Assembly (NCBI RefSeq): GCF_000771225.1
Contig: NZ_JDTZ01000003.1
Location: 1-64,000, forward strand
Origin: Bifidobacterium pseudolongum subsp. pseudolongum DSM 20099
GTDB lineage: Bacteria > Actinomycetota > Actinomycetes > Actinomycetales > Bifidobacteriaceae
Reading direction: 5' to 3'
Length of the DNA stretch: 64,000 bases
The position numbers and the translations under genes were made by a program. How positions within the stretch are numbered: position 1 is the first letter of the stretch; every line of letters begins with the position of its first letter. The notes beneath the pieces were generated by a model, which saw nothing but the letters and a program-made list of their open reading frames with translations, made no database searches and was not told where the DNA came from. Shown here one piece after another: positions 35,290 through 44,343 of the stretch.

Positions 35290-36888
35290 TCAGGAGTCGA
35301 GTCCGATGTTCATCAGCGTGTGGACCTTCAGCGAGTCGATCTTCATCGCCCCGGATTCGGCGACGAGCTTGATGGCGCGAGGCCCCTCCGCCGCGAAGGA
35401 ATAAGAGCTGAGCACCTGGTGGCCGTCGTTGACGTAGACCTCCACGCAACCGCGGTCGATGAACACGCGCAGGTCGAGCTTGCCGCTGGCAAGCTCTTCG
35501 TCGCTCAGCGGGGCGGTCCGGTATCCCTTGTCGCCATTGGCGACGTTCTGCCGGTCCACGACCACGCGGCCGAGCTGGTCGTCGTAGACGACGGAGGTGT
35601 AGTGGCCGTCCTCGGTCGCGTGCACATGCAGTCCGGCGCGTTCCGCACCGGTGGCCTCCAAATCGATCGTCATCTCGATTTCCACGGCCTCCGCGTCGTC
35701 GGCGAGCGTCGTCTCCTGATTCGCCTCGACGAGCATTTCTCCGTAGTTCGTCGTCGTGACGCGCAGCCCCTCGAACTCCTTGCACGGCGCCGTATGCAGG
35801 TCGCCGTCCTCGCCGAGCGTGATTTCGCGCATGAGCGTCATGTTGCCGCACCAGCCGTCCTGCTCCATCGGGATCGGCGGTGTGAACGGGCTCATCCAGC
35901 CGAGCATGAGCTGACGACCGTCGACGGTGAAGGACTGCGGCGCGTAGAAGTTGTGCCCGCAGTCCCACAGGCGGAACTCGGTCTCGGGTTCGAACATGCG
36001 TCCGGGGGCCCAATTGCCGATCATGTAGCCGGCGTTGTTGAGGTTGCGGTTCATGAACCCCTTTGGCTTGGCGCCCATCGCGGAGAAGCCGATGACCCAT
36101 TTCTCATTGCCGTCGGCGTCGGTGATGGGGAAGAAGTCGGGGCATTCGAGCATGAACACGTCCGGGTCAGGGTGTTCGAAGAGCACGCGGTCGAAGCTCC
36201 AGTGGACCATGTCGTCCGACGTGTACAGCCACATCTGGCCGCGCTTCTCCTTTGAGGAGACACCGAAGGTCATGTACCATGTTTCGCCGGTCTTCCACAC
36301 CTTCGGGTCGCGGAAATGATGGTCGACCTCATCGGTCGGGCAGTCGATGATCATGCCGCGCTTCGTGAACGTCGTCATGCCGTCGTCGTTCGGCTCGGCG
36401 AGCATCTGGACCTGCCAGTCGCCGCCGGTGTTGTCTTTGCCGTTGGCCCAACGGTGGCCGGTGTAGTAGATCTTCGGCTTGCCGTCGTCGCCGATGACGG
36501 CGCTTCCGGAGAACACGCCGTGGCGCTCCTGTTCGAGGCTCGGGGCGAAGGCGATCGGCTCGCGTCGCCAATGCAGCATGTCGGTGGACGAGACATGGCC
36601 CCAGTGCATCGGGCCCCATTGCGTGCCGTACGGATGCAGCTGGTAGAAGACGTGCCAACGCCCGTCGTAGCGGCACAGGCCGTTGGGGTCATTGATCCAT
36701 CCGCCGTTCGACGCGATATGGAAGGTGGGATACCAGCGGTCGTTGCGCACTTCGCGCAGCGCCTGCACGCCGGCTTCGGCGCGCGCGAGGGCCTCTGCGT
36801 GGTCGGCGATCGGGGTGAGCGCCGGATCGGGCAGTTCGCCGGTCCCGGAGTTGGTTTCGGTGGGTGTGTTGAGGATGGTCGGTGCCAT
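35290..36888 (-). CDS. cscA: Glycoside hydrolase family 32 beta-fructofuranosidase (sucrose hydrolase)
   Basis: A 532-residue GH32 enzyme. The nucleophile is Asp67 in GGWINDPNG, the transition-state stabiliser is FRDPK (193-195) and the acid/base is Glu248 in ECPDF. A C-terminal beta-sandwich follows (about 390-532). It has no signal peptide, so it acts on sugar brought in by the neighbouring permease, releasing glucose and fructose from sucrose or short fructo-oligosaccharides. The gene follows cscB after 36 bases. Bifidobacterial loci of this make-up are known for sucrose and oligofructose use. Confidence 0.93.
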   Translation of the reverse strand: MAPTILNTPTETNSGTGELPDPALTPIADHAEALARAEAGVQALREVRNDRWYPTFHIASNGGWINDPNGLCRYDGRWHVFYQLHPYGTQWGPMHWGHVSSTDMLHWRREPIAFAPSLEQERHGVFSGSAVIGDDGKPKIYYTGHRWANGKDNTGGDWQVQMLAEPNDDGMTTFTKRGMIIDCPTDEVDHHFRDPKVWKTGETWYMTFGVSSKEKRGQMWLYTSDDMVHWSFDRVLFEHPDPDVFMLECPDFFPITDADGNEKWVIGFSAMGAKPKGFMNRNLNNAGYMIGNWAPGRMFEPETEFRLWDCGHNFYAPQSFTVDGRQLMLGWMSPFTPPIPMEQDGWCGNMTLMREITLGEDGDLHTAPCKEFEGLRVTTTNYGEMLVEANQETTLADDAEAVEIEMTIDLEATGAERAGLHVHATEDGHYTSVVYDDQLGRVVVDRQNVANGDKGYRTAPLSDEELASGKLDLRVFIDRGCVEVYVNDGHQVLSSYSFAAEGPRAIKLVAESGAMKIDSLKVHTLMNIGLDS

Positions 36889-36924
36889 GATGGTCCTTTT
36901 CGAAGTGGTGCGGATTGGGGGGCG

Positions 36925-38253
36925 TCACATGTCCTCGTCGTCGGCGGACAGACGCGCCTCGTCTTGGGCGAGCGACGGCAGTGGCTTCCTGGAGTCGCGG
37001 ATGAACGGGTCGCCGTCCACCTGCTCGTCGTCCCGCTTGATGACGAAGAAGCCGTAGATGACCGCGCACAGCACGATGCCGGAGACCGTGAGGAACGTCG
37101 TGCGGTCACCGAGCCGGTCATGGAGCATGCCGAGCGGGGTGGAGAAGACGACTTGGCCGATCTGCGAGGCGATCTGGAAGCCGACCATGTACAGGGTGGC
37201 CGAAAGCTTCGGGTTGAAGTGCAGGGTGAAGTAGCGGAAGGCCGGCAGGCAGAACAGCGGTACTTCGATGGCGTGGAACATCTTGACGATCGAGATCATG
37301 ACCGGGTCGTGGAAGATGCCGCACAGGCCGATGCGCAGGAACATGACGGTGCCGCCGAGCAGGAGCGCGTTGCGCACGCCGACCTTGCGCATGATGATCG
37401 GCACGACGCCCATCATGGCCGATTCGCAGAACACCTGCACGGAGTTGAGGATGCCGTAGACGGTGTTGCCGGTCGCTTCGGTGGGGAAGAGCGAGGCGTA
37501 GTAGGTGGGGAACATCTGCTGGTCGAAGACGGTGTAGAACGTGTTGGTGAGCAGCATGAACACGATGAGCACCCACAAGGCCGGCATGCGCAGGACCTTG
37601 ACCATCTCCTTGAGTGAGGGGTTGGTGGGTTCCGCATCGGGCGCCGCCGCTTCCTTGAGCGCTTCACGCTGGTCGGCCGGGTACCACGTGAGGTACACGA
37701 TGAGCATGCCGACGCCGAACGCCGAGCCGAGCCAGAAGTTGATCATCGGGTTGATGTTGAACACGATGCCCGCGACGAGCGCCACAATCGCATAGCCGAA
37801 GGAGCCCCAGGCGCGCGACTGGCCGTATTCGAAGTTGAATTTGCGGCTGTAGCGTTCGGTGACGGCCTCGATGAGCGAACATCCGGCCATGAAGCCCGCG
37901 GACAGCACGATGGATCCGATCACTGCGGCGGCCATCATGTTGGTGCGCATGAGCGGCGCGTAGATGAACTGCACGAAGGGCCCGACGAGCGCCGCGATCG
38001 CGGAGATCACGAGCACGAGGTGCCGCTTGAGGCCCAGGTTGTCCTGGATGAGGCCGTAGCAGAACATGAGCACAAGGGTGGCGAGTGAGTTGATCGAGTA
38101 GATGGTGCCCACTTCAGCGCCGTTGAGGCCCATGGAATTGAGCCAGCGCTGGAAGAAGGACCACCAGATGCCCCAGGAGCAGAAGAAGAGGAAGATACCG
38201 AATGAACTTTGCAGGTAAGAGGGGTTCTTCCACAGTTTCGCGGTGCGAGTCAT
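36925..38253 (-). CDS. cscB: MFS sucrose/oligosaccharide:H+ symporter (CscB/LacY type)
   Basis: A 442-residue twelve-helix transporter of the oligosaccharide:proton symporter family. The N-terminus (NPSYLQSSFGIFLFFCSWGIWWSFF, spread over 11-35) and the ERYSRKFNFEYGQSRAWGSFGYA region carry the LacY/CscB-type charged residues. GAGG lies 8 bases before the ATG. It sits between lacI and cscA on the same strand and has its own operator-covered promoter. Confidence 0.88.
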   Translation of the reverse strand: MTRTAKLWKNPSYLQSSFGIFLFFCSWGIWWSFFQRWLNSMGLNGAEVGTIYSINSLATLVLMFCYGLIQDNLGLKRHLVLVISAIAALVGPFVQFIYAPLMRTNMMAAAVIGSIVLSAGFMAGCSLIEAVTERYSRKFNFEYGQSRAWGSFGYAIVALVAGIVFNINPMINFWLGSAFGVGMLIVYLTWYPADQREALKEAAAPDAEPTNPSLKEMVKVLRMPALWVLIVFMLLTNTFYTVFDQQMFPTYYASLFPTEATGNTVYGILNSVQVFCESAMMGVVPIIMRKVGVRNALLLGGTVMFLRIGLCGIFHDPVMISIVKMFHAIEVPLFCLPAFRYFTLHFNPKLSATLYMVGFQIASQIGQVVFSTPLGMLHDRLGDRTTFLTVSGIVLCAVIYGFFVIKRDDEQVDGDPFIRDSRKPLPSLAQDEARLSADDEDM

Positions 38254-38349
38254 GATGAAACCTCGTTGTTCGGTGCCGTCGTCGGCGTGGCTGGTTGTAT
38301 CTCGGTGCTTCGTGCCGACTGCAGTGCCGGCGGTGAAGTCGACGGTTTC

Positions 38350-38378
38350 AGTATAAAGCGTCAAACGATTTACGTCAA
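38350..38378 (-). promoter_or_regulatory. Promoter of cscB-cscA
   Basis: On the minus strand TTGACG (38378-38373) and TATACT (38355-38350) are separated by exactly 17 bases, a near-consensus sigma-70 promoter. The -35 and spacer are built from the two operator copies. Confidence 0.85.
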
Positions 38379-38387
38379 ACGATTTAC
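38360..38387. promoter_or_regulatory. Tandem LacI-type operators over the cscB promoter
   Basis: Two back-to-back copies of GTCAAACGATTTAC at 38360-38373 and 38374-38387. Each is an imperfect palindrome centred on CG, the hallmark of LacI-family sites. They cover the -35 and spacer of the cscB promoter, so a bound repressor would exclude RNA polymerase. Confidence 0.85.
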
Positions 38388-38426
38388 AGAAGCATGTCGA
38401 ACATGGTGTTCCGCTAGGGGTGAAAA

Positions 38427-38440
38427 GTCAATCGTTTGAC
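38427..38440. promoter_or_regulatory. Third upstream LacI-type operator
   Basis: GTCAATCGTTTGAC is a better palindrome than the tandem copies. It lies about 60 bases upstream of them, between the lacI stop and the promoter, and could serve repression by looping or cooperative binding. Confidence 0.75.
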
Positions 38441-38472
38441 GGGTTATGTGCGCGCGTGTTGTCCAACGGCGC

Positions 38473-39528
38473 TCAGTCCTTCGGTGTGTCGCGCACGGAA
38501 TCACGTTCAATCAACGTGCAGTGGATCATCGCGGGCGTAGGGGTGTCGAGCGGCGGCATCGGGGCGGTCGTGTGGGGCCACTGCATCTCGGCACGAGGGG
38601 AATCCGAAAGCAGCGAGATGAGTTTGGTCGCCGCCCAGTACCCCATTTCGTAATGGGGCAGCTCGACCGTGGTCAGTTGCGGCGAGAAGGTCTCGCTCAC
38701 CACAGGGTGGTTGTCCACGCCCACCACTGAGACGTCCGAACCGATGGCGAGTCCGCGGCGCGCGGCGCATTCGTAGACGTACCAGGCGCGTGAATCGTTG
38801 AAGCAGAACACGCCGTCGGGGCGCTGCTCGTCGAAGAGACGCCCCACGGTGTGCAGCGCCTCGTCGTTGTACAGCACGTCGCACACGAGTTCTTCCCGGT
38901 ATGCGATTCCGGCCCCCTCCAAGGCCTGCCGGTAGCCTTCGAAGCGCAGACCCTGCGCCACAAGCGGCGCGGTGCAACCGATGTAGGCGATGCGTGTGAG
39001 CCCGGCATCGATCAGTCGTTGCGTGGCGTCGCGCCCTATGCGCACCTCGTCGGGCACGATCGAGGGGAACCGGTTGCGTGCGTCGGTCGCGTCCGCGAGC
39101 ACAAGCGGGTAGGAGGCGAGCGTCTCGGGGATGTCGGTGACGCGGTTCGACATCGTGGAGAACAGGAAGCCGTCCACGCCGTACCGGTGCAGGGTGGCCA
39201 CTTCCTGCTCCAGGTTGCCCCTGCCGTCGGCGTTCACCGTGGTGAGCAGATACCCCGCTTCGCTCGCCGCCTCCTGCGCGCCAAGGATGATGCCGCCCGC
39301 GTAGGGGGTCGTCGCGACCTCCATGCTGATGAATCCGAGCATGCGCGTGCGGCTTGTGCGCAGGGAACGCGCGAGCGGGTTCGGACGGTAGTCCAATGCG
39401 CGCGCGGTGTCGCGTACACGCTGCGCGATCTGCGGCTTGACCCGCCCGCTGTCGCGCCCGTTAAGCACGAGCGAGACGGTGGATACCGAGACACCGGCCT
39501 GTTGGGCCACTTCCTTCATCGTCGTCAT
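38473..39528 (-). CDS. LacI-family transcriptional repressor of the sucrose locus
   Basis: A 351-residue regulator. The helix-turn-helix and hinge are at the N-terminus (MKEVAQQAGVSVSTVSLVLNG, then LDYRPNPLARSLRTSRT). The periplasmic-binding-like effector domain follows from about residue 62. It lies directly upstream of cscB-cscA on the same strand, and three CG-centred palindromes sit in between, so it most likely represses them until a sugar such as sucrose or fructose is present. Its own start has no ribosome site and a -10 seven bases upstream. An ATG nine bases further in is an alternative start. Confidence 0.9.
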   Translation of the reverse strand: MTTMKEVAQQAGVSVSTVSLVLNGRDSGRVKPQIAQRVRDTARALDYRPNPLARSLRTSRTRMLGFISMEVATTPYAGGIILGAQEAASEAGYLLTTVNADGRGNLEQEVATLHRYGVDGFLFSTMSNRVTDIPETLASYPLVLADATDARNRFPSIVPDEVRIGRDATQRLIDAGLTRIAYIGCTAPLVAQGLRFEGYRQALEGAGIAYREELVCDVLYNDEALHTVGRLFDEQRPDGVFCFNDSRAWYVYECAARRGLAIGSDVSVVGVDNHPVVSETFSPQLTTVELPHYEMGYWAATKLISLLSDSPRAEMQWPHTTAPMPPLDTPTPAMIHCTLIERDSVRDTPKD

Positions 39529-39535
39529 GGTCTCT

Positions 39536-39541
39536 ACGATA
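39536..39541 (-). promoter_or_regulatory. -10 element of lacI, inside a hairpin arm
   Basis: TATCGT on the minus strand ends seven bases before the lacI ATG. The hexamer almost coincides with the outer end of the hairpin arm at 39537-39551. Confidence 0.5.
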
Positions 39542-39576
39542 GGACGGCAGGTGGAATGCCGCCTGCCGTCCTATCG
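39537..39576 (-). terminator. Hairpin ending the thiM operon and overlapping the lacI promoter
   Basis: Perfect 15-base arms at 39537-39551 and 39562-39576 with a 10-base loop. It lies after the MTH1187-type gene and directly before lacI. The T tract is poor, so it may be a Rho-assisted or partial terminator. Confidence 0.6.
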
Positions 39577-39599
39577 TTCTGGGTGGGGAATCCCCACCG

Positions 39600-39962
39600 C
39601 TACGCCTTGTCGATCAGTTCGTCCACGAGGCGCGGTTTCTCCTCGAGCTGCCCGCTGAATCCGGGGCGGATGTCGAGTTTGAGACTGACGCCGGTGCGGT
39701 AGCCCTGGCCGGCGAGTGCCATCGCGGCGTCGCGCACGACGCGCAGCACATCGTCGAGATCGCCTTCGATGTTGGTGAACATGGCGTTCGTCTCATTGGG
39801 CAGGCCCGATTCGCGGATCACGTCCACGACCTGCGCCACGTAATCGCTCAGTTCGGCGCCCACGCCGCTGGGCGCGATCGCCACCGCGGCCACGGTGTTG
39901 ATGACCGGCTTGCCGGTCTCGGGGTCCAGCGGCACTTCCTGCCGTTCGGCATAACGGTCCAT
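39600..39962 (-). CDS. MTH1187-type thiamine-binding protein
   Basis: A 120-residue small protein of the MTH1187/YqgV (DUF77) family, recognised from VAAVAIAPSGVGAELSDYVA, the SGLPNETNAMFTNIEGDLDDV region and the VSLKLDIRPG end. Members form tetramers and some bind thiamine. It is third in the operon behind thiM and thiED, 57 bases after the latter, so it is under the TPP riboswitch. A cytosolic thiamine or pyrimidine carrier role is an inference. Confidence 0.87.
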   Translation of the reverse strand: MDRYAERQEVPLDPETGKPVINTVAAVAIAPSGVGAELSDYVAQVVDVIRESGLPNETNAMFTNIEGDLDDVLRVVRDAAMALAGQGYRTGVSLKLDIRPGFSGQLEEKPRLVDELIDKA

Positions 39963-40019
39963 GATGCTCCTGTTCGTTCCATCGGCGGTGAGCGCCGATA
40001 TGTGATGTATGGGGATAGG

Positions 40020-41573
40020 TCAGTGCTGCGCCCAGCCGTGGTCCATCGGACCCGATCCGGCGCCAAGGTCGAGCATCGCGCGCAATGCGCCGCTCACATA
40101 CGCCTTCGCATGCGCAATCGCCTCGTCGAGCGGTTCGCCAAGCGCGAGGTGCGCAGCGATTGCCGACGACAGCGTGCAGCCGGTGCCGTGGGTGTTCGGG
40201 TTGCCGATGCGTTCGCCGGGGAACCATCGCGTGTCGCCGTTGGGAAGTGCGAGCACGTCGTTGGCATCTTGCATGCCATGGCCGCCTTTGACGAGCACCG
40301 CGCAGCCGAACCGCCCGGCGAGCGTCTGCGCCGTGCGCTCCATGTCTGCCCTGGAAGCGATGTCCGCGCCGGCGAGCGCCTGCGCTTCGGGGATGTTCGG
40401 CGTGATGAGCGCGGCGAGCGGGAAAAGCTCGCGCGTCATCGTGCGTATGGCGCTGCTGTCGGCGAGCGAGGAGCCTGACGTGGCGACCATCACCGGGTCG
40501 ACCACGACATTCCCGGCGCTGTGGTCGCGCAGTGCCGCCGCCACCGTCTCGATTTGTTCATCACCGACGATCACGCCGATCTTCACGGCGGCGGGTCGTA
40601 TGTCGGTGAACACGGAATCGATCTGCGCGCGCACGACGGGCGCGTCGACCGGTGCGATGAGCTGCACGCCGGTCGTGTTCTGCGCAGTGATGCCAGCCAC
40701 GACGCACATGCCGTACACGTCGTTCGCGAGCATCGTCTTCAGATCGGCGGCGATGCCTGCACCGCCCGACGAATCGGTCGTCGCGATCGTCAGCGCGGCG
40801 GGCAGCGTGTGCGTGTCGGCCACGTGCTGCGCATAGCCGTGCCGCGTGTCGCCGCGCACGGCGAGCCACGCGTTGACGAGGTCCTGGGTGGCCTGCTCGG
40901 GGTCGCCTGCTGCGGCGATTGCCGACACCACGAACCAGCCGTCGGCATGGGTGCTGGCGAGCATTGGCACATCCTGCACATGCACGCCACCACCCACGAC
41001 GAGCGGGTAGAGGCTCGCCTCGCACAGCGCGTTGATGCTCTGTGCGCTCTGGGTGCCGGTGGTGCCGTCGGCATGGGTGACGATGCAGTCCGGTTTGGTG
41101 GCCGTTTCGTGCAGTGGGCCGGCGCCCAGATAATCGATTGTGCCGGCGGGCAGCGCGTTGGCTGCCATGACCTCGTCGAGCGTTTTCGCGGACAGGCCGA
41201 TGATCGCGTCGTTGCCCAGCAGGCGGCGCGCCTCAAGCGGGCTGAGGTCCTGTTGGCCGATGTGCACGCCGTCGACCTTGATGCCGCGGTGGCGGGCCTC
41301 AAGGGCGGCGTCCACGCGGTCGTCGATCACGAACGCGACCGTGTGCTCGAGATGGTGCCCGCGGATTTCGTGCGCGATCGCCTCGGCCATCGAGACGATC
41401 TGCGCGACGTCGGCGTGTTTGGCGCGCAACTGGATGAAGCTCGCGCCGCCGTCGAGCGCTTTGGCCACCACGTCGAGCAGTGTGCGCCCCGCGCAGTCAT
41501 CGGGGCCGACGACGAAGTAGAAGCGCAGGTCGAACGATCCGCGCATCGAGGGGTAGGGGAATGCCGCAGCCAT
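40020..41573 (-). CDS. thiED: Bifunctional thiamine phosphate synthase / HMP(-P) kinase fusion
   Basis: A 517-residue fusion. Residues 10-235 are ThiE: the diphosphate-binding region IQLRAKHAD, DGVHIGQQDL, IDYLGAGPLHET and VVGGGVH. Residues 258-517 are ThiD: ALTIATTDSSGGAGIAADLKT, VVDPVMVATSG and the anion hole HGTGCTLSSA. ThiD phosphorylates hydroxymethylpyrimidine to its diphosphate and ThiE joins it to thiazole phosphate. It starts two bases after the thiM stop, which indicates translational coupling. Confidence 0.93.
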   Translation of the reverse strand: MAAAFPYPSMRGSFDLRFYFVVGPDDCAGRTLLDVVAKALDGGASFIQLRAKHADVAQIVSMAEAIAHEIRGHHLEHTVAFVIDDRVDAALEARHRGIKVDGVHIGQQDLSPLEARRLLGNDAIIGLSAKTLDEVMAANALPAGTIDYLGAGPLHETATKPDCIVTHADGTTGTQSAQSINALCEASLYPLVVGGGVHVQDVPMLASTHADGWFVVSAIAAAGDPEQATQDLVNAWLAVRGDTRHGYAQHVADTHTLPAALTIATTDSSGGAGIAADLKTMLANDVYGMCVVAGITAQNTTGVQLIAPVDAPVVRAQIDSVFTDIRPAAVKIGVIVGDEQIETVAAALRDHSAGNVVVDPVMVATSGSSLADSSAIRTMTRELFPLAALITPNIPEAQALAGADIASRADMERTAQTLAGRFGCAVLVKGGHGMQDANDVLALPNGDTRWFPGERIGNPNTHGTGCTLSSAIAAHLALGEPLDEAIAHAKAYVSGALRAMLDLGAGSGPMDHGWAQH

Positions 41574-41575
41574 GC

Positions 41576-42466
41576 TCAGGCCTCCCAGATGGTGGACGAC
41601 GCCACGTCGTCGGCGTCGATGTTCCATAGCGCGTCAAGGAAGGCGGTCTGGAACGAGCCCGGCCCGTTAGACGCGGCCGCCGCGCGTTCGCCGGCGCGCT
41701 TGAACAGCAGCGAGGCGGCCAATGCGGCCACGAGCGGATCGGACACGCACAGGTATGTGGCGACCACGCCGCCCAAGGCGCAGCCGGCGCCGGTGATTTT
41801 GGTCATCATCGGGTCGCCGCCGGGCAGGCGGTAGGTGCGTTTGCCGTCGGTGATCAGGTCGGTTGCGCCCGAGACCGCCACGGCACCCAGGCCATCGACG
41901 TCCTTGGCGCGCAGATACAGGGCCAGGCGTTCGGCGGCGCGGGCGGCGGTGTTCACGTCATCGGTGGATTCCACGCCGGCCGGCCCATGCGCGCCGTCGT
42001 CGGCGGGGCCGGCGTGCTCCGGGTTCCACATCGATTCGAGCGTGAGAATCTCGGAGGCGTTCGCGCGCACGACCGCCGGCGGCGTATCGCGCATGCCGTC
42101 GAGGATCTGGGTGCGTGTGGCTCCGAGCCCGGCGGCCACGGGGTCGAGCACCCAACGGTGGTGCTTCTCGTGCAGCGCCTTGGTGATGTCCGCAAGCGCG
42201 TCCTTGTAGAACGGCAGCAAGGTGCCGACGTTGATGTAAGTGGCTCCGCTGATCGCCGCGATGTCGACCACATCGTCGGGCAGGAAGCTCATCGCGGCGG
42301 TGCCGCCGGCGGCGAGCTGCGCGTTGGCCACAAGGTTGATCGTGACGAAGTTGGTGAACGACTGCGCCAGGGGCGTGTCCGCGCGCACCGATTCGACGGC
42401 GGAGCGGATGGCTTCGCGAAGCGGGCTCGAGGCCGGCACAGTGGTGGTGGATGGTGAATGATTCAT
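41576..42466 (-). CDS. thiM: Hydroxyethylthiazole kinase
   Basis: A 296-residue ribokinase-like enzyme that phosphorylates the thiazole alcohol for thiamine salvage. Landmarks are SFTNFVTINLVANAQLAAGG, LDPVAAGLGATRTQI and the ATP-site ITGAGCALGGVVA. GGGAGC lies before the ATG at 42466. It is first in the operon behind a TPP riboswitch. The presence of salvage kinases with ThiE-ThiD but no thiC or thiG nearby suggests dependence on imported precursors, at least within this window. Confidence 0.93.
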   Translation of the reverse strand: MNHSPSTTTVPASSPLREAIRSAVESVRADTPLAQSFTNFVTINLVANAQLAAGGTAAMSFLPDDVVDIAAISGATYINVGTLLPFYKDALADITKALHEKHHRWVLDPVAAGLGATRTQILDGMRDTPPAVVRANASEILTLESMWNPEHAGPADDGAHGPAGVESTDDVNTAARAAERLALYLRAKDVDGLGAVAVSGATDLITDGKRTYRLPGGDPMMTKITGAGCALGGVVATYLCVSDPLVAALAASLLFKRAGERAAAASNGPGSFQTAFLDALWNIDADDVASSTIWEA

Positions 42467-42473
42467 AACAATG

Positions 42474-42565
42474 CTCCCTACGATGGCGTTACCCAAACAG
42501 GTTCAAAGGGTCAGGCGGCATGCCTCTCTCAACTTCCCCACATGGAAGTTCCCCTGCACGTACCG
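42474..42565 (-). promoter_or_regulatory. TPP riboswitch (THI element) upstream of thiM
   Basis: On the minus strand the conserved TPP aptamer blocks appear in order: CAGGGGAAC, TTGAGAGAGG, CTGACCCTTTGAACCTG (42514-42498) and CGTAGGGAG ending at 42474. The thiM ribosome site is the end of the last block, so TPP binding would hide it and block translation. Confidence 0.93.
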
Positions 42566-42704
42566 AACCTATAGGGCGCTTGGGACAGGGCCTTGGCCGC
42601 ACGGCGTTTGACGGTGTTCCACATCCGGCGTCAGGTGTCACCGTGTGCCGGTAGGCTTGGACGCTTGTACAAGACCCCAAACCGTTCAAACCAGAAGGTG
42701 CATT

Positions 42705-44180
42705 GTGGCTAATTCCAAACTTGATGAAGTCGTCTCCCTCGCCAAGCGTCGAGGCTTCGTATTCCCGGCCGGCGAGATCTATGGCGGCACACGTTCCGCC
42801 TGGGACTACGGTCCGCTTGGCGTGGCGCTCAAAGACAACATCAAGCGTGAATGGTGGCGTGCGATGGTCGTCACGCGCCCGGACGTGGTGGGCGTCGACA
42901 CGTCGATCATCCTGCCGTCCGCCGTGTGGGTGGCCTCGGGCCACGTCTCGGTGTTCAACGACCCGCTCATCGAATGCCTCACATGCCACAAGCGCCACCG
43001 CGCCGACAAGCTCGAGGAGTCCTACGCCGAAAAGCACAACGACCAGATGCCGCCGAACGGCCTGAAGGACATCGTGTGCCCCGACTGCGGCACGCGCGGC
43101 AACTGGACCGAACCGCGTGACTTCAACATGATGCTGCGCACGCACCTAGGCCCGGTCGAAGACGACAATTCGCTGCACTACCTGCGCCCGGAAACCGCGC
43201 AGGGCATCTTCGTCGACTTCAAGAACGTCATGACGAGTTCGCGCTCCAAGCCGCCGTTCGGCATCGCGAACACCGGCAAGAGCTTCCGCAACGAGATCAC
43301 GCCCGGCAACTTCATCTTCCGCACACGCGAATTCGAACAGATGGAGATGGAGTTCTTCGTCGAACCCGGCACCGACGAGGCATGGCAGCAGTACTGGATC
43401 GACGCGCGCACCCAATGGTACCTCGACCTCGGCGTGAAGCCCGAGAACCTGCGCCACTACGAGCATCCGAAGGAGAAGCTCGCCCACTATTCGAAGCGTA
43501 CCGTGGACATCGAATACCGCTTCGGCTTCCAAGGCTCCGACTGGGGCGAGCTCGAAGGCATCGCGAACCGCACCGACTTCGATCTGGGCGCACACGCCGA
43601 GCATTCCGGCGAGGACCTGAGCTACTTCAACCAGGCGACGGGCGAAAAGTACATCCCGTACGTCATCGAACCGGCGGCCGGCCTGTCGCGCTCGCTCATG
43701 GCGTTCCTCGTGGACGCCTACGACGTGGACGAGGCGCCGAACACGAAGGGCGGCGTCGACAAGCGCACGGTGCTGCGCCTCGACCCGAGGCTCGCCCCGA
43801 TGAAGGCCGCCGTGCTGCCGCTGAGCAAGAAGCCCGAACTGCAGTCGATCGCGCAGGACCTGGCCAGTGACCTGCGCCTCAACGACTGGATGATCGACTA
43901 CGACGAGTCCGGTGCAATCGGCCGCCGTTACCGCCGTCAGGATGAGATCGGCACACCGCTGTGCATCACCGTCGATTTCGACACGCTCGACGACCATGCG
44001 GTCACGATCCGCGAACGCGACACGATGCAGCAGGAGCGCGTGGCGCTCACGAACGTGGCCGAATATGTGGCCAAGCGCATCAACGACAAGCGCACGCGCG
44101 TGCCGATGAAGCCCGTCGAGATGGGTGGCGAGGCATGGCCCGACAGCGTGCGCATCGCCACCGCCGGCGGCCTGTACTGA
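42705..44180 (+). CDS. glyS: Glycyl-tRNA synthetase (alpha2 type)
   Basis: A 491-residue class II synthetase. Class II motifs appear as [15 protein letters not shown], the [21 protein letters not shown] region (motif 2) and a C-terminal anticodon domain from about residue 370. CLTCHKRH and CPDCG form a zinc-binding insert seen in some alpha2 enzymes. The GTG at 42705 has AGAAGGTG ahead of it. A TAGGCT hexamer at 42652-42657 gives a leader of about 40 bases. No T-box features are visible. Confidence 0.95.
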   Translation: MANSKLDEVVSLAKRRGFVFPAGEIYGGTRSAWDYGPLGVALKDNIKREWWRAMVVTRPDVVGVDTSIILPSAVWVASGHVSVFNDPLIECLTCHKRHRADKLEESYAEKHNDQMPPNGLKDIVCPDCGTRGNWTEPRDFNMMLRTHLGPVEDDNSLHYLRPETAQGIFVDFKNVMTSSRSKPPFGIANTGKSFRNEITPGNFIFRTREFEQMEMEFFVEPGTDEAWQQYWIDARTQWYLDLGVKPENLRHYEHPKEKLAHYSKRTVDIEYRFGFQGSDWGELEGIANRTDFDLGAHAEHSGEDLSYFNQATGEKYIPYVIEPAAGLSRSLMAFLVDAYDVDEAPNTKGGVDKRTVLRLDPRLAPMKAAVLPLSKKPELQSIAQDLASDLRLNDWMIDYDESGAIGRRYRRQDEIGTPLCITVDFDTLDDHAVTIRERDTMQQERVALTNVAEYVAKRINDKRTRVPMKPVEMGGEAWPDSVRIATAGGLY

Positions 44181-44208
44181 CCGCACCGGCGCCGCCGCGC
44201 GCCATGGC

Positions 44209-44250
44209 CGCAATTGCCCACGGACGCCCCGCGTGCCGTGGGCAATTGCG
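44209..44250 (+). terminator. Hairpin after glyS
   Basis: Perfect 15-base arms at 44209-44223 and 44236-44250 with a 12-base loop, 29 bases after the stop. No T tract follows, so it may be a weak terminator or an RNA-stabilising end. Confidence 0.6.
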
Positions 44251-44343
44251 ATGCCGGAGGCACACGGACGCATACCGCACAGCTTTCAGGAATCTCTCAG
44301 GCCGCGTCTGTACGCTGGCTCGCGACCGCTCGAATGGGGATGC

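Noticed and set aside
42600..42704. T-box leader before glyS
   Set aside because: The leader is only about 40 bases and has no T-box core sequence or terminator.
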